Positions 46,832-55,911 of a stretch of DNA of 64,000 nucleotides are shown here, piece by piece. A program made the translations under genes and the position numbers. The notes under the pieces are model-generated. The model had not been told where the DNA came from and made no database searches. It saw only the letters and a program-made list of their open reading frames with translations. The stretch covers positions 2,622,001-2,686,000 of the forward strand of contig NZ_CP017704.1 in the NCBI RefSeq assembly GCF_002243645.1, read 5' to 3'. This DNA is from Peribacillus simplex NBRC 15720 = DSM 1321 (lineage in GTDB: Bacteria > Bacillota > Bacilli > Bacillales > DSM-1321). The number at the start of each line of letters is the position of its first letter. The first letter of the stretch is position 1.

Positions 46832-48004
46832 GTGAAGATTCTTTATTTGCATCAATATTTCAATACCAATAAAGGCAGTACCCGATCTTATGAAATAGCT
46901 AAATTTTTAGTCTCTAAAAATAATAAAGTCACCATCATCACCGGCAATTCCATAGATTCGCGTGAGGGAATTAAGATCATATCAACCAAAACTAAATATA
47001 AACAAGAATATAGTTACCTAAAAAGATTATTATCGTTTATTCATTATATGTATAAGAGTTTTTTTATTGGGGTGAAGGAGAAAGGGGTAGACGTAGTTTA
47101 TGCTTCCTCGACTCCTTTGACAATTGGATTGATAGGTATGCTTCTTGCGAAGGTAAAGCGCAGCGAATTTGTGTTTGAAGTAAGGGATTTATGGCCAGAT
47201 ATACCTATTGAGCTGGGAATCATAAGACATGAATGGTTAAAGAGAATTTTATTGAAGCTAGAAAGCATGATTTATTCTTCAGCTGATAAAATCATCGTGC
47301 TTTCGCCTGGGATGAAAGAAGATTTATTGAAAAAAGGAGTTAAACCGGAAAAAATTTCGACGGTTACTAACTTTGCGGATATAGACTATTTTTCACGGAT
47401 TTGTTCCGAGGATAAAGAAAAAGCACTGGATAAATTAGGGTTAAAAGCGAAGTTTATCTGTTTATATGCGGGTACATTAGGATTTATCAATAATATCGAT
47501 TATATTTTACAGCTTGCTGAAAAGACGGATGACCCAGATATTATCTATCTAATTGTAGGGGATGGAAAGGAAAAAGAGCGCTTAATTCAAGTGAAAGAGA
47601 GCAAAAAATTAAACAATGTTATTTTCTTAGATCAGGTATCTAAAAAAGAAGCGTGCTTATTAATGGCCGTATCTCATATAGGTCTGTGTTTTGTACGGAA
47701 TCATGAAATATTGGATAGGAATAGTCAAAATAAACTTTTTGATTTTTGGGCAGCCGGAAAACCAACATTAATAAACTATAAAGGCTGGCAACATGGGGTT
47801 ATGACAAAATATGATGCAGGTCACGGTTTTGAATATAGTGAACTATCAAAGATGATAGAGTATGTAAAATCAATTAAAAGTGACAAACAAATGTATCTGA
47901 AAATACAAGAAAATATAAAGAAGTTAACCTTAAATTATGAGAAAACAAAATTGATTTCAAAACTAGAGAGAACACTGTCGAAATTGGTTGTTAATAATCA
48001 TTGA
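46832..48004 (+). CDS. Family 4 glycosyltransferase
   Basis: 390 aa from GTG 46832 (AGAGGAAG upstream). GT-B fold: N-terminal ILYLHQYFNTNKGSTRSYEIAKFL, with FEVRDLWPD; C-terminal donor domain with LYAGTLGFINNIDYILQLAE and NKLFDFWAAGKPTLINYKGW, where the classical EX7E is modified. It resembles WcaI/WbuB-like transferases. First gene of a nine-gene polysaccharide cluster (46.8-55.8 kb). Sugar specificity unknown. The cluster is more AT-rich than flanking genes. Confidence 0.85.
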   Translation: MKILYLHQYFNTNKGSTRSYEIAKFLVSKNNKVTIITGNSIDSREGIKIISTKTKYKQEYSYLKRLLSFIHYMYKSFFIGVKEKGVDVVYASSTPLTIGLIGMLLAKVKRSEFVFEVRDLWPDIPIELGIIRHEWLKRILLKLESMIYSSADKIIVLSPGMKEDLLKKGVKPEKISTVTNFADIDYFSRICSEDKEKALDKLGLKAKFICLYAGTLGFINNIDYILQLAEKTDDPDIIYLIVGDGKEKERLIQVKESKKLNNVIFLDQVSKKEACLLMAVSHIGLCFVRNHEILDRNSQNKLFDFWAAGKPTLINYKGWQHGVMTKYDAGHGFEYSELSKMIEYVKSIKSDKQMYLKIQENIKKLTLNYEKTKLISKLERTLSKLVVNNH

Positions 48005-48116
48005 ATATTTAAGTGTTTCTCTTGAACGATGGGTCGGTCATTCAGAATTATATATTGTCTGCTTCTCACTTTACTTGTAATGAAAGATCTAATTTTGGAA
48101 TAAAGGATGGAGTTCC

Positions 48117-49241
48117 ATGGAGAATATCGTAAATACGAAGCCAGTGATAACAGGTTGGGTAAAACGGGAATACCTTAAGAACATTGAGCACATTTTGGAT
48201 TCTGGCAGGTTAATTTTAGGTGAGTATACTCGGAAATTTGAAGAAAGCGTCAGACAATACAGTGATTCTAAGTATGCTGTCGCACTTTCTAGTGCCACGG
48301 CAGCCATTGAAATTATTTTAAAGTACCTAGATGTTGAAGACAAAGAAGTGATCATGCCAAGCAATACGTTTATTTCTCCAGTATATGCGGTGAAAAATGC
48401 GAAAGGAAGAGTCGTTCTTTGTGACATTAATTTAGAGGATTTCAATTTGGATTTAAATAGTCTGAAGAACGCCGTGACTCCTAAAACGAAAGTTGTCCTA
48501 ATTACGTATATTGCCGGAAAGATCCCTGATAACATCTTTGAAATTAAAGAGTTTTGTGATGCGAATGATCTTTATCTAATCGAAGATGCTTCACATGCTT
48601 TTGGTGCCACTATAAATGGAAATAAAGCCGGTACAATTGGATTTGCTGGGGTGTTTTCGATGTACCCTACTAAAATTGTTACAAGTGCCACAGGCGGTGT
48701 CATTACATCGGATGATATAGATTTAATCAAATACTGTGAGTTGTTAAGGCACCATGGGAATGAAAATGGTGCAGTCAATCAAGTATTATCCGGTGACATG
48801 CTTCTTAGTGAATTTAATGCATTGCTTGGTTATCTGCAAGTTCAGGAAGCTTATGGGATGATCCAGGTCAGGCAGGAAATCTTCCATTTTTATAAAGAGA
48901 ATTTAAAAGATATTTTTCAAGAACACGGTCTTTACTTCCAAGCTTCATCTGACCACAATGAATCTTCATTTTATAAAATTATCGTCATGTCTAAAAGCAA
49001 AGAGCAATGCGAAACATTTAAAAAGCATTTAAAAGAGTATCATATAAGCACCGGGCATTGTTATGGGGTCCCATTACATTTACAGCCCACATTGCTAGAG
49101 GAATATCCCCTTGCATCTTTCCCGAATGCCGATAGATTTCGTGAATCTCATTTCACGCTACCTTGTCACTTGGATTTGTCTGATGAGGATCTGAAATACA
49201 TTGTAGCGAAATGTAAACAGGTAGTGGAACATGGCGATTAA
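48117..49241 (+). CDS. DegT/DnrJ/EryC1/StrS-family sugar aminotransferase
   Basis: A 374-aa PLP enzyme of the nucleotide-sugar aminotransferase family. It has ALSSATAAIEIIL, the EDASHAFGA motif with Asp157 for the pyridine nitrogen and catalytic Lys186 in MYPTKIVTS. It probably transfers an amino group from glutamate to a keto sugar nucleotide. It overlaps the next gene, an oxidoreductase, by 11 bp; the two could oxidise and aminate one sugar. GGATGGAG ribosome binding site. Confidence 0.9.
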   Translation: MENIVNTKPVITGWVKREYLKNIEHILDSGRLILGEYTRKFEESVRQYSDSKYAVALSSATAAIEIILKYLDVEDKEVIMPSNTFISPVYAVKNAKGRVVLCDINLEDFNLDLNSLKNAVTPKTKVVLITYIAGKIPDNIFEIKEFCDANDLYLIEDASHAFGATINGNKAGTIGFAGVFSMYPTKIVTSATGGVITSDDIDLIKYCELLRHHGNENGAVNQVLSGDMLLSEFNALLGYLQVQEAYGMIQVRQEIFHFYKENLKDIFQEHGLYFQASSDHNESSFYKIIVMSKSKEQCETFKKHLKEYHISTGHCYGVPLHLQPTLLEEYPLASFPNADRFRESHFTLPCHLDLSDEDLKYIVAKCKQVVEHGD

Positions 49242-50211
49242 AAATAGGATTGGAGTGGTGGGGTCAGGTCCAATAAGTTGTGCAATGATCGATGCCATTA
49301 ATGAAAGTTCAAATGGAGAGGTAATAGGAATTTGGGGAAGAAGATTCCATCTTGCTAAAGAGCTCGCTAAAGAAAAAGGAGTTTCTAAAGTTTATGGATC
49401 CCTGAATGAAGTTTTTGAAGATGATGAGATAGATACTGTTTATATAGCCACTCCAAATGCCTCCCATTATGAACCAGCGATGGCAGCCATTGAGCATGGA
49501 AAGAACGTTGTTGTGGAGAAAACGGCATTTATGACAATCGATCAAGCCAATCGAGTTTTCCATGCTGCAGAAAAACAAAATGTTTTTGTATTTGAGGCAG
49601 TAAGATCCATTTATGAACCTAACTTTCAAATTTTAAAGAATGCTATTAAAAAGTTAGGGAAAATTCATGGGGCAACCCTAAAGTATCAAAACTATTCTAA
49701 GCAGTATTCGGCCCTATTAAAAGGGGGAAAAGCTCCACTTTTCGATGAAAATCATGGTGGCGGCACATTAAGAACAATTGGAATTTATCCTATTTATATT
49801 GCCATTCAATTATTTGGTGTTCCCGTTAAAAGTTTTTATTTTAAACAACTGATCGTAAAAAACATTGATTTAGGCGGCACGTGCATTTTTGAATATAAAG
49901 ATTATAAAATAACCATGTTGATTTCAAAAATTAACTTAACGAATGATTCAATATCGGAAATTTACGGAGAGAATGGAACATTGCGTTTTCACTCGTTATA
50001 CGATATTCGAACGATTAGTTACCGCAGTATCATTAATGACATTGAAGAAACGATAAGTGAACCTATTAGTGATAATAGTTTGCTTTATGAAATCACTGAA
50101 TTTTCGGAATGTATTTTAATGAAAAATCGAACAGCGTACAGGGAACAAAAGAACATTACACTTAAAGCGATATCTATCATTGAACAAGCTTTAAATGGAG
50201 GAACATTATGA
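49231..50211 (+). CDS. Gfo/Idh/MocA-family sugar oxidoreductase
   Basis: A 326-aa NAD(P)-dependent dehydrogenase. N-terminal Rossmann motif GVVGSGPISCAMIDAI, DTVYIATPNASHYEPAMAAI, the EKTAF segment with the family catalytic lysine, and a C-terminal alpha/beta domain with GGTLRTIGIYPIYIA. Likely supplies a 3-keto sugar to the aminotransferase. ATGA-type 4-bp overlap with the next gene. Confidence 0.88.
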   Translation: MAIKNRIGVVGSGPISCAMIDAINESSNGEVIGIWGRRFHLAKELAKEKGVSKVYGSLNEVFEDDEIDTVYIATPNASHYEPAMAAIEHGKNVVVEKTAFMTIDQANRVFHAAEKQNVFVFEAVRSIYEPNFQILKNAIKKLGKIHGATLKYQNYSKQYSALLKGGKAPLFDENHGGGTLRTIGIYPIYIAIQLFGVPVKSFYFKQLIVKNIDLGGTCIFEYKDYKITMLISKINLTNDSISEIYGENGTLRFHSLYDIRTISYRSIINDIEETISEPISDNSLLYEITEFSECILMKNRTAYREQKNITLKAISIIEQALNGGTL

Positions 50212-50834
50212 AAAAAATATTGCTAATAACAGCACACCCAGATGATGCGGAAATTAGTATGGGCGGTACCATTCGTAAGCTATTGAACCAAGGACATTAC
50301 ATTATCAACATCATATTTTCCATCCCTTCGAATATCAAGGTCAGGAAACAAGAGGCAATGGAGTCATCAAAGAATTTCGGATATGAGGTACGGTTTTCTA
50401 TGTACTGTGAGGGTAATAACGTTGAGGATATTCCTCTTCATAAATTAATAAAAGAGCTCGACAATATCATTGAAAAGATGAATCCAGACGAAGTCTACAC
50501 ACATTGGATGAATGACAGTCATCAAGATCATCAAAAATTATCAAAGGTCGTAAGAAGCTGTTTTAGGAAAAAACAATTTACCCTATATGAATTCGAACAA
50601 ATTAATCAAAATAATAACATCGCTGCCAATCAATTTCACCCGAATATTTATAGTGATATTACAGAGTTCATGGAAGATAAAAAACGTATGATTACCTTGT
50701 TTCAATCACAGCTGACTGGTTATATGGGTCATTATTTAGTGAATGCAGAGCATATCGGCAGTTGGAGGGGTTCCCAAGTGAATTGTAAATACGCGGAGAC
50801 ATTCCTATTAGTTTTTTCGAAAGGGGTTTTGTAG
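50208..50834 (+). CDS. PIG-L family deacetylase
   Basis: A 208-aa zinc-dependent N-deacetylase of the LmbE/PIG-L type: AHPDDAEISMGG supplies His-Asp-Asp ligands and HWMNDSHQDHQK the second HxDH site. It removes acetyl from an N-acetyl sugar, here probably within the polysaccharide precursor pathway. Tightly packed between the oxidoreductase and WbqC genes (4-bp overlap and 0-bp gap). Confidence 0.9.
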   Translation: MKKILLITAHPDDAEISMGGTIRKLLNQGHYIINIIFSIPSNIKVRKQEAMESSKNFGYEVRFSMYCEGNNVEDIPLHKLIKELDNIIEKMNPDEVYTHWMNDSHQDHQKLSKVVRSCFRKKQFTLYEFEQINQNNNIAANQFHPNIYSDITEFMEDKKRMITLFQSQLTGYMGHYLVNAEHIGSWRGSQVNCKYAETFLLVFSKGVL

Positions 50835-51545
50835 GTGGGAAGAAAGAAGATAGTCGCAATTCACCAGCCTAATTTCCTGCCTTGGATTAGTTTGATTCAT
50901 AAGGTTTTCCAATCGGATGTTTTTATATATTTGTCGGATGTAAAATACTCTTCAAGTAATTTTCAAAATAAAACATATATTCTAGGTGCTGATGGAAAAG
51001 AGTCAAGGCTAACTGTACCAGTTCAAAAAAAGCCTGAAATGTTACATGAAAAATTAATCAGTTATCATTCCCCAAATCAAAAATGGAAAAGGAATCATTT
51101 GAAACAAATCTCGGAAGTTTATAAAAAAGCCCGGCACTTTCAAGATTTTTTCCCGCTGTTGGAAGAAGCATATCAAAAAGAACATGCTTTATTAGTCGAT
51201 TTAAATATTCATTTAATTGAATTGATCTTAAATTACTTAAACTATGAAGGAGAAACACACCTTTCCACTGATTTTAATACATCCTTTGGAAAAACACAGA
51301 GATTAGTCAGCTTACTTAAGCAAACCGGTGGTACATGCTATTTAAGCGGGAAAAGCGGTAAGGATTATTTGGAAGAAGAATTGTTTCGTAAAGAAGGAAT
51401 TGATCTCATCTATCAAAATTTCATTCATCCTGTCTATTATGTGAAAAATGAAAAAGAATGCGTAAAAAATTTATCGATTCTTGACTGGATCATGCACTAT
51501 CCGGCGGATCAAATAAAAGAAACATTAACTGAACGGATCAATTAG
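50835..51545 (+). CDS. WbqC-family protein
   Basis: 236 aa starting at GTG directly after the previous stop codon. VAIHQPNFLPWISLIHKVFQ, FIYLSDVKYSSSNFQNK and the late LSGKSGKDYLEEELF are signatures of WbqC, a family found in O-antigen and capsule loci and thought to help make acylated amino sugars. Context with an aminotransferase and deacetylase fits. Function not biochemically clear. Confidence 0.88.
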   Translation: MGRKKIVAIHQPNFLPWISLIHKVFQSDVFIYLSDVKYSSSNFQNKTYILGADGKESRLTVPVQKKPEMLHEKLISYHSPNQKWKRNHLKQISEVYKKARHFQDFFPLLEEAYQKEHALLVDLNIHLIELILNYLNYEGETHLSTDFNTSFGKTQRLVSLLKQTGGTCYLSGKSGKDYLEEELFRKEGIDLIYQNFIHPVYYVKNEKECVKNLSILDWIMHYPADQIKETLTERIN

Positions 51546-51584
51546 GCTAATCTGAAAACGTAAATGAGTATATAAAATAGAGAT

Positions 51585-52880
51585 GTGGCGTGGTTTGAAA
51601 ATATGAAAATAAAAAATGAATTTATAAATAAAATCCTTTTATTATTAACAGGTAATTCAATTGCACAGCTTATTCTATTTGCAAGTTCGCCCATACTGAC
51701 AAGAATATATAAACCAGAAGATTTTGGTGTGTTTTCAACCTATACGTCCCTTTTGGCCATTCTCATGTCATTTTCATCTCTTTGTTTAGAAAAGGCGATT
51801 CCTTTAGAAAAAAACCATAAGAATACGGTTCACTTGATGTACATTAGCATGTTTACGATTGCCGTTGTTTGTATGCTGAATATTATTTTAAGCCTTTTTA
51901 ATCTGTCGTTATTTCATCTTTACGGGATTAAGACAACTATTAGTAATGACCTTTTGCTTTCAAGCGGTCTATTTTTTGCAGGTATATACCAAATGTTGCT
52001 TTACTGGTTGGTGAAAGAAGATAAGTTTAAAGGTATAACTCATTCTAAACTGCTTCAATCGATTAGCAATGTAATAAGCCAGTTCTCGCTTACATCCATT
52101 AATCATCTTTCACCAGGAATGGGTTTAACTGCAGGAGATATAATTGGACGGGGAATTACGCTTGTGTACATTTGGCGATTTTTCTTAAAGCAGATGCATT
52201 GGCCGAAAGTGAACTATAGAAGAATTGGGTATTTGTTTAAAAAGTATGAGGATTTCGCTAAATACTCCACGTGGTCAACACTATTAAGTTCTTTATCCAT
52301 GCAAATCATATTTTTGTTATTAATGCGCCTATACGGACCTGAAGTGACAGGTTATTTTTCCATGGCCTCAAAAACGGTAGGTCTGCCCATTACGATGGTG
52401 GGAGCGAGTATTTCACCAGTATTCTACGCCGAAGCGTTAAAAAGCATTACAAATGATCCTCGAAGAGTTTTGAAATTATATAGAAGCATCCTTGCTAAGT
52501 TAGCGATGGCAGGTATACCGTCACTGATACTGCTTGCTTGGATCGCCCCAGGGCTCTTCAGCTTTGTTTTTGGTGAAGAGTGGCGTGTTTCCGGTGAATA
52601 TGTGACGTTGATGTCATTTATGTTTATAGGTCAAGTGATTGTCATACCAGTTTCCCAAATATTGTATTTGATCAAAAAACAACGGACTCAGCTTTTATGG
52701 GATGTTTCAAGGCTGTTACTGTCATCTATTGGAGTATTAGTCATTTTCATTTCAGGGGGTTCAGCTGAAACAGCCATTTTATACTTTAGCATTTGTATGG
52801 GGGCCAGCTACTACTTTTTTGCTCTCCTTGGCTATAGGGCGATACATTCCATAGATCGAGAGGATAACCTAAAAAAATGA
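51585..52880 (+). CDS. Polysaccharide flippase (Wzx-like)
   Basis: A 431-aa membrane protein with about 12-14 helices of the MOP/MVF superfamily: LLLTGNSIAQLILFASSPILTRIYKPEDFGVFSTYTSL at the N-terminus and TGYFSMASKTVGLPITMVG centrally. It flips undecaprenyl-linked repeat units across the membrane. Start is uncertain: GTG 51585 (weak AGAG) or ATG 51603. Overlaps the polymerase gene by 4 bp. Confidence 0.88.
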   Translation: MAWFENMKIKNEFINKILLLLTGNSIAQLILFASSPILTRIYKPEDFGVFSTYTSLLAILMSFSSLCLEKAIPLEKNHKNTVHLMYISMFTIAVVCMLNIILSLFNLSLFHLYGIKTTISNDLLLSSGLFFAGIYQMLLYWLVKEDKFKGITHSKLLQSISNVISQFSLTSINHLSPGMGLTAGDIIGRGITLVYIWRFFLKQMHWPKVNYRRIGYLFKKYEDFAKYSTWSTLLSSLSMQIIFLLLMRLYGPEVTGYFSMASKTVGLPITMVGASISPVFYAEALKSITNDPRRVLKLYRSILAKLAMAGIPSLILLAWIAPGLFSFVFGEEWRVSGEYVTLMSFMFIGQVIVIPVSQILYLIKKQRTQLLWDVSRLLLSSIGVLVIFISGGSAETAILYFSICMGASYYFFALLGYRAIHSIDREDNLKK

Positions 52881-54160
52881 AGCTGATTCAACTGGGTCTG
52901 GTAGGAATATACGTCTGGTTACTGGATATATCCTACGTTTACTTTATTTCCCCTGAATATGCTTATATGGGGTTTATATATCGACAACATCCAAGTGTAG
53001 TCATGATAGCAATTTCCATGTTTTTTATTATATTGCCAGCCATATTCATAAAAAAGGAACTGGATAAGCCGTCGGAACTCGTTTTCTGGATTTTGTATTT
53101 TATTGTCTATATACCGGTAGTATGGGTTCCGAACTATTTATTTACGCTGCAGCCTGATTTTATATATACGAATGTTCTTTTGTTTTTTTGTTTACTTATC
53201 ATTGGAAATGTAAATAGATTGCCAGCCATGAAGGTTAACCCTCCTAATGTTAATCTAGGTCTATTAAAAATCATTTTCGTTATAACATTATTGAATTTTT
53301 TTCTTTACATCTTCAAGGTTTCGGGCGGAATTAGTCTAAAGCCTCCTATAAATTCTGAGGATATCTATGATAAGCGAATGACCTTTCGAACAAAACTAAC
53401 CCCTCTTGCAGGCTATATTATACAGTGGCTTGCAAAAGTATGTAATCCATTAATCGTGACCATTGGTTTATGCAAAAAAAAATATATCTATGTGGTTATC
53501 GGACTAGGGCTGCAATACCTTTTGTACACCGTCAATGGCTTGAAATCCACCCTTTTATCGACTGGATTATTAATCATTGTATTCATTGCTTTTCGGAAGA
53601 AGGGAAGGAATTTCTCCATTCTTTTTTGTGTAAGTCTTTGCTCGCTGTTAGGTATCAGCATTTTTCTGGATTTTATCCTTGATCAGGCATATTTATCTAA
53701 TTTGTTTGCCAGAAGGATGATCATCACACCGGGCTTGCTGACAACCTATTATGTAGATTTCTTTTCAACTCATCCAAAAGCCTTGCTGTCGTATGGTATT
53801 TTTGAAAAATTCATAGATCCTGTTTATGACAAGAGTCCGCCATACATTATCGGTACAGAGTACTTTGGCCGACCTGAAATGGCAGCCAATGCCAATATGT
53901 TCGCCGATGCTTTTGCTAATTTCGGTTATATTGGATTCTTGGTCTATACTGTGATCTTAGCAGCGATATTATGGCTATATGATAGCCTGACGCAAAATGA
54001 AAAGTGGCAAGGTGTTGGCATAATCCTGTTTGTTGTACCTGCATGGTGTTTAGCGGATACTGCGCTTACAACAACGTTTGTGACAGGCGGGATGGTTTTT
54101 ACTTTCGTTATCATGTATTTATTGTTAGGGTCAGATTTACAAAAGGGAGATAACAGATGA
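52877..54160 (+). CDS. Polysaccharide polymerase (Wzy-like)
   Basis: A 427-aa membrane protein with about 11 helices and a large external loop (about residues 270-335, TPGLLTTYYVDFFSTHPKALLSYG, EMAANANMFADAFANFGYIG). This topology and the ANAN-FADAFANFG segment are typical of O-antigen polymerases (EpsG/Wzy type), which are weakly conserved in sequence. Position between flippase and glycosyltransferase genes supports the call. Confidence 0.8.
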   Translation: MKLIQLGLVGIYVWLLDISYVYFISPEYAYMGFIYRQHPSVVMIAISMFFIILPAIFIKKELDKPSELVFWILYFIVYIPVVWVPNYLFTLQPDFIYTNVLLFFCLLIIGNVNRLPAMKVNPPNVNLGLLKIIFVITLLNFFLYIFKVSGGISLKPPINSEDIYDKRMTFRTKLTPLAGYIIQWLAKVCNPLIVTIGLCKKKYIYVVIGLGLQYLLYTVNGLKSTLLSTGLLIIVFIAFRKKGRNFSILFCVSLCSLLGISIFLDFILDQAYLSNLFARRMIITPGLLTTYYVDFFSTHPKALLSYGIFEKFIDPVYDKSPPYIIGTEYFGRPEMAANANMFADAFANFGYIGFLVYTVILAAILWLYDSLTQNEKWQGVGIILFVVPAWCLADTALTTTFVTGGMVFTFVIMYLLLGSDLQKGDNR

Positions 54161-55269
54161 AGTTATTTTATAATATTAGTTCGGTGCACCCATGGAATGA
54201 TACAAGGATTTATTTTCGCCAAGCCTTTTCTTTTGGAGAAACAGGAATGTACAAGGTGAAGCATATAGCGATTGAAAATAACCTGATCCCTGATAATATC
54301 CCTGCCAATATAGAAGTTGAACTGTTGGCTAAGCGATCCAGAAAAGGGCGTATGTTAAATTGGATTGCTCTTTACCGGAAAATTAAGAAAGATAAACCTG
54401 GTGTGATTCAGTTTCATGATCCGGAGCTGCTGATTTTAATGAACATCATAAGAAGGATTCCCCGTTATCATCCAGTTATTGTTTATGACATGCATGAAAA
54501 TGTACCAAAAGTCCTTATGAGAAAAAAAATCCCCAAAATTGCATTGAGTATGTATCGTTATTTGGAGAGACAATTGCTAAGGACATGCAACGGGGTCGTG
54601 TTTGCTGAAATGACGTATAAAGATGACTATCGATTCTTAACTTGTCCAACAATGGATGTTTATAATTACCCGAAAATTCCTTTAATGAAAGAAAGTAAAG
54701 AAAAAGAAGATGTTTTCACCTTTATCTACCTAGGAAGCATCTCTGATATACGTGGCGGGGAAACCATGCTGCTTCTCGCATTAAGATTAGTAGAATTAAA
54801 GAAAAAATTTCACATGAGGATCATTGGAACGGGCCGTGAAGTATACATCGAAAAATTGAAAACATTCATCCTTGACAACGGCTTAGAAGATTATATCAGT
54901 CTAGAGGGTGTAATGGCCTTTGATAAAGCATTCGAATCAATCCAGAAAGCACATGCAGGCATGGCATTTTTAGTTCCTGATCCTAATTTCATGGGTGGTA
55001 AAACAACAAAGTGTTTTGAATATATGGCTGCTGGCATTCCATTTATGGTTTCTGATTTTCTTATTCAAGATGTACTGGATAAATGGCGCTGTGGAGTGTC
55101 TGTCGATGTAGCAAACATGGATGAAATGGTTCAAAGTGCTGTTCATTTGATGGAATCCCCTGAGGAAGCCGCAAAAATGGGTGAACTGGGGAAGGCCGCA
55201 TATAGACAAGAATATAATTGGGAGAATGAAGAGGAAAAGCTGCGATCACTGTTCGATAAATTAAAATAA
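54157..55269 (+). CDS. Glycosyltransferase family 4-like
   Basis: A 370-aa GT-B-type transferase. It has VIQFHDPELLILMNIIRR and VYDMHENVPKVLMRKKIP in the acceptor half. TFIYLGSISDIRGGETMLLLALRLVELKKKFHMRIIGTG and GGKTTKCFEYMAAGIPFMVSDF form the donor-binding half. ATGA overlap with the polymerase gene. Second transferase of the cluster; donor unknown. Confidence 0.85.
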   Translation: MKLFYNISSVHPWNDTRIYFRQAFSFGETGMYKVKHIAIENNLIPDNIPANIEVELLAKRSRKGRMLNWIALYRKIKKDKPGVIQFHDPELLILMNIIRRIPRYHPVIVYDMHENVPKVLMRKKIPKIALSMYRYLERQLLRTCNGVVFAEMTYKDDYRFLTCPTMDVYNYPKIPLMKESKEKEDVFTFIYLGSISDIRGGETMLLLALRLVELKKKFHMRIIGTGREVYIEKLKTFILDNGLEDYISLEGVMAFDKAFESIQKAHAGMAFLVPDPNFMGGKTTKCFEYMAAGIPFMVSDFLIQDVLDKWRCGVSVDVANMDEMVQSAVHLMESPEEAAKMGELGKAAYRQEYNWENEEEKLRSLFDKLK

Positions 55270-55288
55270 TGTTCTTAGGAGGCATATC

Positions 55289-55825
55289 ATGGGTTTATTT
55301 AAATGGTTCAATAAATTGGCATTTATTAAAAACTGGGGGAGACTGGGCGGAATCCATGGAATAATCGTCATGTTTGTTTACCGGATAGGCAATATAATTT
55401 ACTATAAAGTGAACATTCCAATCTTAAAACAGGTATTATGGATTATGTACCGCATGGTAGATTTGTTAATCATAAGACTTTTCCTGAATTGCGAGTTTCC
55501 CGGGCAATGTCAAATTGGAAAGGATTTACGTCTGCCTCATGGAGCTAAAGGCGTTCTTATCAACCCATATTGCAAAATAGGGGATCATGTTACGATTATG
55601 CATCAAGTATCGCTCGGACAAAATAAAGAAAGTAAAAAAGCACCTATCGTTTGTGATTATGCGTATATAGGAAATGGCGCTAAAATACACGGTGGCATCC
55701 GAATTGGCACGAATTCGAAAGTGGGGGCAAATGCAGTTGTTTTGACATCCGTTCCCGATAATTGCACGGCAGTTGGAGTACCAAGTGTGATTAAAGGTAA
55801 GCAGATGGATGGCGTTATAAAATAA
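55289..55825 (+). CDS. Hexapeptide-repeat O/N-acetyltransferase (serine acetyltransferase-like)
   Basis: 178 aa. The C-terminal half is a left-handed beta helix of hexapeptide repeats (LPHGAKGVLINPYCKIGDHVTIMHQVSLG, IGNGAKIHGGIRIGTNSKVGANAVV) ending GVPSVIKGK. The shape is CysE-like, but the N-terminal region is short and helical, as in EPS-locus acetyltransferases. Probably acetylates the polymer unit. Last gene of the cluster before a strong terminator. Confidence 0.85.
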   Translation: MGLFKWFNKLAFIKNWGRLGGIHGIIVMFVYRIGNIIYYKVNIPILKQVLWIMYRMVDLLIIRLFLNCEFPGQCQIGKDLRLPHGAKGVLINPYCKIGDHVTIMHQVSLGQNKESKKAPIVCDYAYIGNGAKIHGGIRIGTNSKVGANAVVLTSVPDNCTAVGVPSVIKGKQMDGVIK

Positions 55826-55845
55826 TTGCACGTAAACAAAATAAA

Positions 55846-55885
55846 GGAGTGTTCAATTAACATGAATTGAACACTCCTTTTTATT
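55846..55885 (+). terminator. Terminator of polysaccharide cluster
   Basis: Perfect 13-bp stem (55846-55858 with 55865-55877) with TTTTTATTTT. A-rich left flank may serve the convergent NCS2 gene. Confidence 0.92.
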
Positions 55886-55911
55886 TTCCCATGGTGCCCT
55901 TTATGAGATGA

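Noticed and set aside
46832-55825. Prophage or genomic island with integrase
   Set aside because: No integrase, transposase, attachment repeats or phage genes were found around the polysaccharide cluster.
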